Source: Augochlora pura (lineage: Eukaryota > Arthropoda > Insecta > Hymenoptera > Halictidae). Taken from it: DNA of 64,000 nt. Positions 14,301 to 26,300 of this stretch are shown here, piece after piece. The notes under the pieces are model-generated. The model searched no databases. It was given only the letters and a program-made list of their open reading frames with translations, and was not told where the DNA came from. Made by a program: the position numbers and the translations under genes. The stretch spans positions 10,529,714-10,593,713 of the forward strand of contig NC_135777.1 of assembly GCF_028453695.1 (NCBI RefSeq). The letters run 5' to 3'. Every line of letters begins with the position of its first letter. Positions within the stretch are counted from its first letter, which is position 1.

Positions 14301-17300
14301 TCGGATCTATTTACTTACTTGTCAGCTGAATGAAGAGACCGGGTTTCCACGAACAGCGTCTATCGTGCGTGCGCAACGCGAAAGCAACTCGAGAAAATCC
14401 CAGAGCAACAGAATTCACTGGGTTTCTGTGAATTCGATTATTCTCAGCGCGGGCGTCGAGCTTATTCGTACACGCGCGTTCAATGGAGATCGTAGTGTCG
14501 GCACGCATTGCCGCCGCATTTCGGGCTCGCCAATGGTAATTCTCGTTTCCACGGATTACGCCATTCAATCGAATTTCTCCAGGCAGTTCGTAGTCAAATT
14601 CCCGTGGGAGCGGAATCTCTTCCGCCTCTGCGTTATTCGACACCAACTATATTCCGAACCGCGGCCAGTGCGGTATCAAGGTCAACGTTGAACGCGCTTA
14701 ACGGAATCCCGGCCAGATCTGCTTATATTCGTTTGGAGAAAGCTGGCCAAAAGCGGACTAAAAACCATAACTGCGCGCATGTCCCGTTTCGTTCCCGAAA
14801 CGAGTCCACAGAGTAGCGTTCGGTGTTGCGCCTTGTCGACCGACGCGACGAAGGTACAGTTACGTCTCTCCTTCGGCGAGCTCAAGTCAATTCCGATCGT
14901 AAATTCGTTTCGTAACGAAGTAACGCTAGATTCGCGATGTCGTCGGCTATTAACCCTCGTTTTGCGATTACTGGGTTATTTTCAACCAGGGCACTTACTT
15001 AACCCTAGAACGACCTCCTTCCATTTTTCAACATATGTAACATTGCGGGGTTGCAGATGACTCAATGTAGTATCTTAGTAATCAAAATATTATTTATTAT
15101 TTGAAAAATATAAAGTACGGCATCAGTTAGGAAAACGGCAAGGTTTTAGTATTTATTTACACGTTTGCAGACAATTTAAAAATGTTGGGTCGTCGGCAAC
15201 CCCACGGGGTCGTTTTAGCGTTAAATCGATCACATAACATACTATATGCGGAAGAGCTATTAGTGTCATTTTAAATAATTTAATTTTTTTCAATTTCGTT
15301 ATATAGTCAACAGAATATTTTTTTGAAATGTTTATTGTCAATTTTGCAAATATTACTTTGATATTTCAGGTTGATGGTGCTGGCAACCGTTATCGATATT
15401 GCTATTCATTATCGCAGAGACCTTATACATATAATTAAGACTTGTATGTCATTTTGTGAAGAAACTAAAATTATTTTGTAAAATGTTGGTATATTAATCC
15501 AAACACAGTTAAACGTTTTTTAAAAAGATGATTTTTTCAAAATTCAATAGACAAGAGTAAAGTTCGATCTCTGATCCGCAGATAGTGTGCTTAATTATTT
15601 AACTTTCGTCAATTGAATTTTTTGTCCGTAAATTTATTTTATTTAATAACAATATTAGAATACCTTCGGAACACGTACGTAAATATAATGAGACAAAAAA
15701 CGTAAATCCTACCAATTTGAATAAATGGAATTCATGTAAAATAGTCTTGACTCGCGGAATACTCGATCTTCGTATCGTGTTCAAAGACTAAAGGGTACCT
15801 GCTCGCTCTATTGTAATTATTTGTACTTACGTCGCACTTCGTTTACCGCCGGATTTAAAGACACATGGCTTACGGAATTAAAGAAATTACTTTCTCGCCA
15901 GGAATGATGAGATGTCTGATAGGTCTGCACGAATTATGTATCTTCAAAAGTGTGTTTCGAAAAATTGCTACCTAAAGCCGACATCATCATCAAAATTGTT
16001 AATTGCATTGTTCTAAAAATGGTTTGTCGTCCGCGAGGTTGACACGTTGAGCACCAAGCCTGTTTCATCTTCCATTTCATTTAGTTCGTATTATAACATT
16101 CTATGTAATTTGTGAACACCATATTTTTAATCATAAACTGTTGGTGTACGTCAATTTCATGTTTAATCAATCAACAAAAAAAATCTACAAAACATTTGGT
16201 AACAAGTTACTTGGCAACGAGTTTATTCGAGCTGATAAAAGTTATTCGAAGCCTTCAAATAAAGATATAGATAAAAGATGAACATTTCATTCGACGCTAT
16301 GAATAAATGCGCTTCGAATAAAAAGAGTATCTTTATTCATCGGATAAATTATCATCGAATGAAATTATTTATTCGATGCTGATCGAATAAAAATACTTTT
16401 CCTTATTCGAATAACGAATAACATTTCTTTTATTTTTCATTCGTTATTCGAAATTTCTATTTAGATAAACATTTTGTCCAAGTCTGGTGTCAGTCGTCGC
16501 GGAATGAAACGGCGCTCGATGTGTTCATTTTCATCACATTGGATTTTCTACGTGTTCTTTCACATTCTCGATTGCCATTTTTTGAGCGCAGTTTCGCTCC
16601 GTACTTGCATTTCTTCCTGATGTCCAGCTTGCACCGTCTTACATCTTATGGTTTATAGCCGATAAGTGGTGGCTCGTGGTTGCGGGGTTATTGGCACATT
16701 GGCGGTCGCGCGGAGTTGACGGTCGTTCGCACTTTGATTCGTCTGAAAGGATGAACTACGCGATCGAGGTCTTTGTCCTCGATCGGCCATTTGTCAGGCG
16801 CTGGTATCGTTTCATGAAAGTTCAATTGGCAACGCAAAGACGCGTGACGTTTCGGGATTCAATGAGTTTAACGCGCGACAGAATACCGTGGCAAATATTA
16901 ACTTTGCAGTAACTCGCGTTTGCCAGCAATAACGGCGCGGGAAAAAAATGAAAGTTCACAAGAAGCCGATCGACGAAACGAATAACAACGACATGTAAAT
17001 CGTCTGTGCGAAGAAAAAAAGCGACAGGATAAATAGGTTCGGCGGCAACTCAACGGCTTATTAGCGTCGTCTATCACGCTCGGGATCTCGAGAACGAAAA
17101 CAAGCGCAGCGAGCATGGAATGGTCTTGTCGGTTTCCTTGCGAAATCCGTTTGAACACCAAGGATCAACGCGTACAGCCAGTCTGTCTCTACGCTGTACA
17201 GGGATTTTTAAAACCGGTGTTTTCACCGCGAGCTTTCGCAATCGCGATGCGAACCGACGAAGATTCTTTTGTTGAAATCGAAATCGATGCCGAAATCGAT

Positions 17301-20300
17301 GTGGAAACTCGAGCATATTTTCCGTTTTTTTTTTCTGTTTAGAAAGAACTCTCGGGTGTCTAGAGCGTATCAATCGAGAAAGAAACTGAACTTTGTTTGC
17401 AAAACTAATCGGTATCCGTACTTCGCATGCCTGCACGCCGAGCCACGCCAGATATTCTCAACATTTCAAATTATGTGACCAAACGCCACGTTATTCTGTG
17501 TAATTAGGTGAATTCTCAGACTCCGAATGAATCATTCGAATTTCAGGCGTCAAAGAACTCGCCGGACAAAACGGAAAAAGCCGGGAACAAAAACCTGTTG
17601 AATATTCAGCTCGGTCGGCAGATCGTGTTGAATAATCGAATGGCTCGGCAAAAAGCAAATTGTGGCACCAATTTATCTTCTGCTAATGCTGCTATCTCGA
17701 AGCTTCTTGTTGTTTTTCGAACTTTGTCGGACGCGCGCAGTTAGGTTGCCGTCGGCCAATTTAACCCTTAACTACTACACCTATTAAAACTTGCGTAACC
17801 GCTATTAGCAGTCTCACAGACCGCTGAAAGTGGTAAGTAAAAAATTGAAATCAGTTGTCCTTACTTTGCACATCAGTAATAAAGAAGACCAACTTGGACA
17901 ATTGGATTCAATACAAGAAATGCGTATTAAAAACGGTCCTCTTTTTTTCTATAATTTTTCTCACAATTATACTGACGGCGGTTTCACATGGTAGTTGAGA
18001 GTTAACTCTTTCGGTACGAGTGCCGGATATATCCGGCGTCCACGCGACGACCGCTGTGGACGAGCGCCGGATATATCCGGCGCATGTGCGACGACCGGTA
18101 TAAATAACAGAATTTTATATAAATAAATCTTAATATTTTATATAAGTACCTCTGAATATCTCTTAAGTTACAAGCAACACTTTTGTTCAAAAATGTCGTT
18201 TTATTAAGCACAGTTTTCATTTAACGCTTAGGAAATATCTTCTTATAAAGGAGAACTGGTCAGGTGCGGCGGCAATTTTCGGCGAGGGGCCTCGTACAGC
18301 GAGAGCGTCACGGCGGACAGAGTGCTCGTACCGAAAAGGTTAAAGGAAATTTAACGGACGAACGACTTGGAATCGAATCAAACGCGTCGTACGTTTTTTC
18401 AATGATCTAGGCTATAAGTCAAACAAATAGTCGAAGGAATCGTCGAATAAATTGTCGGGGTTCCTCTCGTTGCAAAACTTCTAGCGCGCGGGCATAAATA
18501 CGACGTTGTTGCCGCGATCGTCGGCTATTTTTAAACCAGACTGGATCGATTAAAAAAAGAAGTACAATTGGTTTGCGCAGGAACATGATCGTACTTCGTA
18601 TTCACGGCGACGAATTGATGTTCGGCGGCAGTGGAACCGTAATGACACACTCGCCACGTATACCTCAGATGGAGATGATGAAGGTCCACATTCCATTCAC
18701 CTTCAAGCTTCACGAAAGTTTCAAGAGCACTTACGCCGGTGAGTTCAGACAACCAGCCCTCTTCTTCTCGCTTTTCTATTCCTTTCTCCTTTTCTTACGC
18801 TTCAATTTTTCTTTCTCTTTCTCTCTTTGTTTCTCTGTCTCTCTGTTTCTCTCTCCCTCTCTCTCTCTCTCTTGAAAATTTCGAGCGACGGATTTCTTTT
18901 ACCGATTCTTTTTCGAAGTCAAAGACAAGATTCATCGATGTTTGCGCCAGCGACTGTGGATCGTAACAATTAGCGCGATGGTAATTTCGATAGTCTCTTC
19001 TTCCACCGAAAAGTCAATTGCCGCGAGCTTTGTTAAGGCAATTTGCGAACCAGAACAAAGCAATGCTGTAATTCGAATCCCTTCACGAGTTATTTTTTCA
19101 ATCGGAGTATTCAAACTTGCTTTATAAATAAAACATGCACGATTTGACCGCGAATGTGACTCGAAGTTCGTTGCGATCTTGAATTATTAGTGCATGACGA
19201 AGAAACGAAGGAAAATAGCATCCTCTGCTAACATTCCTGTACGCGGAGCGAAGCGACCGTGGATCATTACCCTTCGTCTTTTGTTATAGTTTCTACGGAT
19301 AAAGGGAAAAATTAAAACTTGTCGTAAGCAACGAATAAACTTGTTCTCGTTTGGCTTAGGTTCGGAGATGCTATCTCCGGCTGTTTACGCGTGCACTCCT
19401 TTGAACCTTTCCCGTACTTTAACGAGTCTGACTCGTGATGAAGATTTTGACCCAAACATGAATACATATCACGAATCAGACTTGTGAACAGATAGTCGGG
19501 CCAAACATGAATATCACGAGCAAGATTCGCGAAAATATAGTCAGGCTAAACATAAATATTACAAGCCAGGCTCGCGAACAGATAGTTGGGCCATAAACAT
19601 AACAAATCAAACGCGCAGAATCTTGATTGAATGTTAGTTGCCTGTCGTTACCCCATGATTGTTAGTCGCGATTCTTATAATTGGTGTTACAAAGCAGTTT
19701 AGTTATAGGAATTTATGAAACCTCTACAAAATGCAAAATACAAAAGCGTTAAATGAAAGCAATGACAACCAATCCAGTAGTAGTGATGTGTTTGCGCCAA
19801 TCACAAAGCGTGTCAGACGTAGGATTGTAGGTCAGAGTAGTGAAGAGGAAGGTACGACACAACAATCATGGATTTGGCAGGAACTAAAAAAACACACCAA
19901 TAGTTTGGAAGTATTCTGAACATCGTGGAATAAAAGCGTCTGTATTAAATCATTTAAGCGAAAATTCAGGAATATTAGATCTTTCTTTTTATTTTAAATT
20001 TAATAACAACTTTTGGGAAATACTGGTTACAAAAACAAATCGCTTCGCACATCAGACAATTTACTACGAGCGTAAAAGACGGCATGTGGACGACACTTGG
20101 TATCCTGTTTAGACGAAATAAAGGCCTATTATGCACTGTGTATTTCGATAGGTCAAGTGAAAAAAATCAAATATTCAACTGTATTGGTTTAAAAGAGCTG
20201 TTGTAGAAACGCCAATATTTAGACAAACGCTGCCTTTTAAGAGATTTTGGCAAATTTCGAGACTTTTACATTTCTCTGATAATGGATTTGCTGATAGTAA

Positions 20301-23300
20301 AGGCCGACTTCGCAAGATAAGACCTATCGTCAACCTTTGGAATGAAAAATTTAAAGAAATTTACACACCCAATGAATATGTCAGTATAGATGAATTTCTA
20401 ATGAAATATAAAGGGCTTTTAGCGTACAAACAATTCAATCCGTCGAATATGGAACTCTGTTCCATACCTATATTATGCCTAAAGCAATTCATAGTCGAAA
20501 AAAGGGAGACTTTTGTTGATTACCGTATAAATGTAGCAGAGGCAATTTTACAAATTGTCGAATTACAGGACTGTAAAATGCATGGGAAATCTACATCACT
20601 TGAAATACATCTTCAACTCCAAGCTCAATATTGGGCTCATTTCCCATAAAATATCGATCCAACGTCTCGGAATAAACATCCAACAAGAACGTGTAAAGTA
20701 TGTTATAAACATAAAATACGAAGTGAAACGAAGTGGGAATGCGCGAAATGTAAAGCAGCTTTACATCTACCAGAATGTTTTAGGAAGTATCCTACCATGA
20801 AGGATTTTTAGAATTGTACGTATTTTCTTATTACATATTCATTTAAGGTGAACATTATTTATGATTAGATTTTTTGTTTATGGAATTCTATATTTATTTT
20901 TACGTATAGTATTATTATATTCCTTAGGACGAAATTACATTCAATGACGCTTCAATTTCCATTAAAGTAGTGTTTATTCATGTAATATATTTTTGAAACC
21001 ATTATCTATTACAATTTATAATAAATTCCTAATATCTATAAAAGTAAAAGGATTAGAGTTTATTTCCTCAACAGCAGTAACACGTAGAAATGACTACGTC
21101 AAATGTAAATGTCATCGAGCACCTGTTTATCTGTTCTGGAGCATCTGTCTTGTCCGTTTAGCGCGCGTTGACGACTACCGCTTGGACCCCAGTTTCATCG
21201 AGCTACATGGCACGGGAAGGGGTTAATTTTCGACAGCGCAACGTGTTTCTTTATCCTCTTGCCTTGCGATTTATTTTCGTAGAAACTTACTTGTGCAGGC
21301 AATTTAATTTAGCTCAACTGACGCGAGCAGCTATCAGAAAATAAAATTAAATACTGATAGTATAAAAGTGGACGCTATTTCACTAAGTTAGCAACAAATT
21401 AATATAGTAATGTTAATATTAACCCATTCAATGCCAACCGTGAGATACCTGATGGTAGACGCCCACCGCGACGCATCTCTGAAAGGTTCATTACTAACAA
21501 GAAATAAGGATTTATTTATTATTGTTTGTTGAAAAATTAACTTTTCAAGTGACAATGGAATTAAGAAAAAAATTCTTAACATAATTGAAATTATTGTGAG
21601 AAAACTGCACGAACTATTGCAATTTCTTTCTAATATTATTTATTCTGTAATGTTTCATTGTAACTGTAATGACACAATTTCAGACAGAAAAAAGACAGGA
21701 GGATGAGTAAAAATCGTAATTCTCTTTTTTTTAACAGTTAGAATAAATTTATATGGTTATTAAATATTTAAATATGCAACGAGATATTCGAGTTTGGACA
21801 GAAAACGAAAAAGTTTACAAGCGATACCTGTAATTTTCACTCGAGGAGTTAAAGGAGTAATGCAACGACGTATGCTTCCGGTGATTTATCGATCAACAAT
21901 TATTCAATGATCATGCGTTCGGCTTCTTTACAGCTGCTCCTCGAGAGAGTACACGGGGTTCTCGGTTTCGTAAGTCCCGGTGGAGCAGGTTAATTAACTT
22001 AAAGGAGCAGAGCCCGTACGCTGCTCGACCGGACCGAAAGTAGGTTACAGACACGCGGCTAAAGAAAAAAAAAAATGACGCCCTCCCCGTGGCCCCCTCT
22101 CGTCTTGTCTTGCTTTGCCTTGCCTTGTCTTGCCTTGTCCTGCCTTGCCTTGCTTTGCCTTACCTTGCCTTACTCCCTCCCCGTCTTTCTCCAAGCCTCT
22201 CGATTGGTATGCAGGTGTGAAGCCACCTGTAGTTACGAAACGCGTTACCTTGACCGCTTGGCCAGGTCATCGTGAGTCATTTAACCCGGGGGAGACGATG
22301 ATCGACGCCGGCCACCGTATTGTCTGCCTTGGTTTGCTTTCTTTCCTTCAAATTTCACCAAACAATCGACTTTTATCTCTGCTCGTTGCAGCGTAACCGT
22401 AGGCAGGTAACGGAAGCTGCAGCCTACGGGATAACCGCTAATTGAGTGGGTTGGAATCGTAGTGGCGTAAGATTTCCCTCACCCTGAGAAAAAAAGAAGC
22501 GTTATTGTTCACCAACGTGTACATTATTTATTAAACTAATTCATTCTAAATACTTGGTCAACCAAATGAAGAGGGTCTCACCGTTAAATTAAATCATTTT
22601 GTGCGGAGCACAGATCGAGTTTTACTCACACACATGACGAGGGAGATTTTTCATGGAGATTTTTAGTATTTAAAATTTTTTCAAATATATAAAAAAATTT
22701 AAGAAATTAGATATTCGAGAACGTATTAAAACCTGTGCACATAGAATATGTTACAGAGTTGATGACTGAATGTATAAATCTCCCACTTTTACTTTAGCAA
22801 CGCGTAGTTCGCATTCTGGTTACTATTTTTTTTTTTTGTATCAATCAGTCTTGATCTAGAGTTGTTTGCAGTTCATTGAAAACTTTTTCTTCTTTTATAG
22901 AACGCGGCTTTAAATAGAACCGTCTATGTTACTTAACACGTTAAGCGCCATGTCAGTCATCGGTGACTTATTATATACTTTTCTATGTAAAAAATTTTAA
23001 ATAATTTGAAAACCATAAGAGAATTTTAATAAGTATTATTAAAACACGGTACTTCAGGTTTCACAAAATTTTTCATTTTTAATTTGAAATTTGGTGTTTA
23101 CGTAATGTTATATAATGAACTGTCTTGATACAATGAAACACGCAGAATGTTATAACGCGGTTAAGTGGAAAGGATGACGAAACAAACTTGGCGTTTAGTG
23201 TGTTAAATTACAAAAAGTCGTTGTTATATATCTTCAATTACATGGTTCTCATAATAAGCATGTAACGCAAGTCTCGTGTAACGCAGCATGTACCGCACCA

Positions 23301-26300
23301 AATATAAAGATGTCTCTAAAAACAATTTAAAGATGTTTGGCCTTTCAAATGGTTAATACTAATTCGCGTTGCGTGTGATGAATGTGACATGCTTATCACC
23401 GTTTGGTTCTTTCGCAGAGATTTAAACTGAAATTAATTTGAGTAACTTTCATTAAGTAACTTTGTCATTTATTTCATTTGTCATTTTAACATTTTGCCAT
23501 GTATAGATCACATTTTAATACGTTCGCTATCAGCGCTTTATTGTATTAAGTACGTACTCTTATAAAATATGATAAAAATATCCACAAACAGATGCTATAA
23601 ATTCACGAAATGTCACAATATGTGTTACAATTTTTATTTATTTATTGGTGGCACTATGGAGTCCTGTTGTAGAATATTAATAGATAATAAAATAACAATC
23701 GAACATAAAAGAACTAGAATGACGAACGTCTGATTTGAGTACTCATATTTTTTAGATAATAATTTTAAATAGTAATACTTCATATGATATTTTTTACGTA
23801 AAATAGAATATCTTGGCTGTCATAGATGTGCGATGCTAGTAGCGAACGCGTTAAAATGTATGTCAAAATTTTCGGAAATGTCACTTACGTCACTGTGATT
23901 CTAATTCACTCGATTAGCGGTTATCTTGGAAGCAGTTGAGGGCGCAGGAAAGTTTTAAAGTGATTAATAAACCTTTGGAGCTGCGGGCACCGGTTTCCGC
24001 AGCGTCGCGGGATGGTCTTGCATCTGACTCGAGTCACGGACAGAGAAACGGAGTAGCGGAGTGAGGTCGCCCGGTTTCAAATTCGGTTTCCGAGATGTTT
24101 TTGCGTAACGAGTGAAATTTGAGCGTCGCTCGAGCGAGGTTCAATTGCACCGCGAAGACTATACTGGAGAGGATTCGGGGAATCATGTTGTCTTCGACAC
24201 TCGGTACCCGTGGTCTCGGCCTCTCGGCGATTTTGAACGCACGCTGAAAAGTAAACGCGTGTCGTGTCGCCTTGAGCTAGAAATCGATGACGCACCGTCA
24301 GGCTACGCGTCCAAGCGGTTCATCCCGTTTGCAAATGGTTCTATTCATCTTGAACCCGAGCCTTTCGTCCCGGGAGACCTCTTGTTTCACGACAAACGCG
24401 CGATGCCAACAATTTCCATCTCTTTCATCTTCAGCTTACGAACGTTGCTTCGTCGAAGGCCTCGCGATTCATCGTAGTCCGTGAAATGATGGTTACAAAT
24501 TCGTATTACTTTGCACACAATCACAAAAGGGTGCGCTACTATCTCCGAACTTATCGGTAATAAAATATTGCTATCGAGATTGTCGGTGAAACAAACGGTG
24601 ATTGGGCTAAATTTATACAATTCTTTCTTACAATATAGGTCGTCCTATGTCTATTATTTGGGTTCATTATCTATGGCTACTCAACTATAATGAGCACAAT
24701 TAATTTGCAATCGCCCGTTTTCTCCAAATTTAATTAATTCCATTGACGAACAAGAATTTTTCCATAACAGGTTTAATGATGAATATTGTGTACAAGATCC
24801 TTACGGTGTCGGTAATACGATTACATAAAAAATGACACCGTAAAGCAAACAAGACTATGTAATACAAAGTAAAGATAAAGATTTTGCAGGAAAATAAGAG
24901 AATAAGAAATTAAATTATCTTATGGACTGCTTTACTACTGCTTTACTACTCCTTTTATAGACGATAGATACCGCCTTATCCTGTTAGAACACTTATATAC
25001 AACACTTTATGTCCCATCTAATCCCTAAAATCGTATTTTCATTAATATCAAAATATTTGATCAATTTTTTTATTTTGTTTACTTCATTTAGACATGACCT
25101 AATTATGTTTTTTTCGTCATTGTAAACTCTTTAATATTTAGTCTTAAGAAACTTCTTGTAACAAGGTTCACGTCCGTTAATAAAAAAGTAATAATAATAA
25201 TCTTGAGTAATCAGCTACTGAATAATATTATGTAATTATACCTCCTTTTTTGTTTTATGAAACTGGAACATCTTACGTGTATCACCATAATACTAATACC
25301 ATTATATATGTAAAGAACTGGCAATATGCGTTAATAACTAGATACTAATAATAATAATAAGTACATCTATACGTATCGAGGTTGAAAGTAACCGACGAGC
25401 ATCGATACCGAAGTCTGTGCTATTGACGCCCGTAATTGCTTCTGTTCCGGCGATCTATCGTTTATTCATGATTTCAACGTATACTCGAGCGATCGACAGC
25501 GTTCGATCGTTCCAGCAAAAATACGAGTACTCGAAGAAACCGTGCAATTTCAAAGTCGCAACTTCTACGAAAAGGAAAGTTTCCTTTCGATGAAGAACAG
25601 AGGGATGGAAACGAACGAAGATTCTGAAACGCCGACGTAACTTCTATTATTCCAGCGTTCGCACCTTGGACCCACTCAAAAATAGAAAATAAATTTGATC
25701 CTCGTCGTCGGGGAAAGCCGGACGTTTGAAGCATTCTCGAACATAATCGGTAAACTCCATTAAACCGGGACACTCGCGCCGCTGACCTCCGAAATCGATA
25801 AATCAAACGCTCGCGGCTATAGCCGCAGGGATATAGGCATTCCAAGATTATCTGTGAACTTGTCACCAAAAATAACAAGTAGCATTCATCGTATATTTTA
25901 TACGCAGTACGTGCATTCGATATGTTGTTCAAATAAATTTCTATTCGAAGAATTTCTTCAAGTTGTTATTCAAATAAAGTTTAATTCGACAATTTTATGT
26001 TACATATTATTCGAATAAAATTTTACTCGAAGACTTTATTCAAATCGTTGTTCGAATACAATTTTATTCGGATACGATTTTATTGAAAACGTTATTCGGA
26101 TAAAGTTTTATCTGAGAAATTTATTCAAATCATTGTTTAGATAAAATTTAGTCGAAATATTGTTCGAGTCACCTTTTATTCGATCAATGCCCCAATCTGC
26201 GTGTATTTGATAAAGGCTCCGAACAACGTTGCAAAGGGCGTTTCCTTTTGTGATATTCTAGGATGCAAGATCATTGAATTTTTGTCTGTTCAGCGAAATA

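Larger units (their letters stand above)
8418..17760 (+). other. Intron 1 of the CGRRF1-like gene, proximal part
   Basis: Non-coding as far as I can see. GC-rich islands at about 10.9-12.1, 12.6-13.3 and 14.1-15.0 kb carry long overlapping frames on both strands, with Ser/Arg-rich translations and no recognisable domain. Between them lies AT-rich DNA. It contains a TTAA MITE at 14999-15224, a pogo-like end at about 10446-10560, a cluster of TTATTCGAATAA-like palindromes at 16215-16460, and a poly-A run at 9855-9868. Confidence 0.6.
19401..21226 (+). mobile_element. Decayed piggyBac-type transposon, about 1.8 kb
   Basis: The left end TTGAACCTTTCCCGTAC and the reverse complement of the right end, TTAACCCCTTCCCGTGC, are related inverted repeats. 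The right border is an intact TTAA (21223-21226) and the left a one-base variant. Inside are remnants of a piggyBac transposase (19731-20811). About 48 bp in from the left end is a subterminal array of units starting CCAAACAT at 19452, 19501, 19546 and 19591 (periods 49, 45 and 45). The ends resemble those of MITE family A, which may be derived from a relative. Confidence 0.75.

Noticed and set aside
18575..18612. Inverted-looking sequence around exon 2 acceptor as a hairpin
   Set aside because: The pairing is short and no better than chance. The splice acceptor and coding frame explain the sequence.
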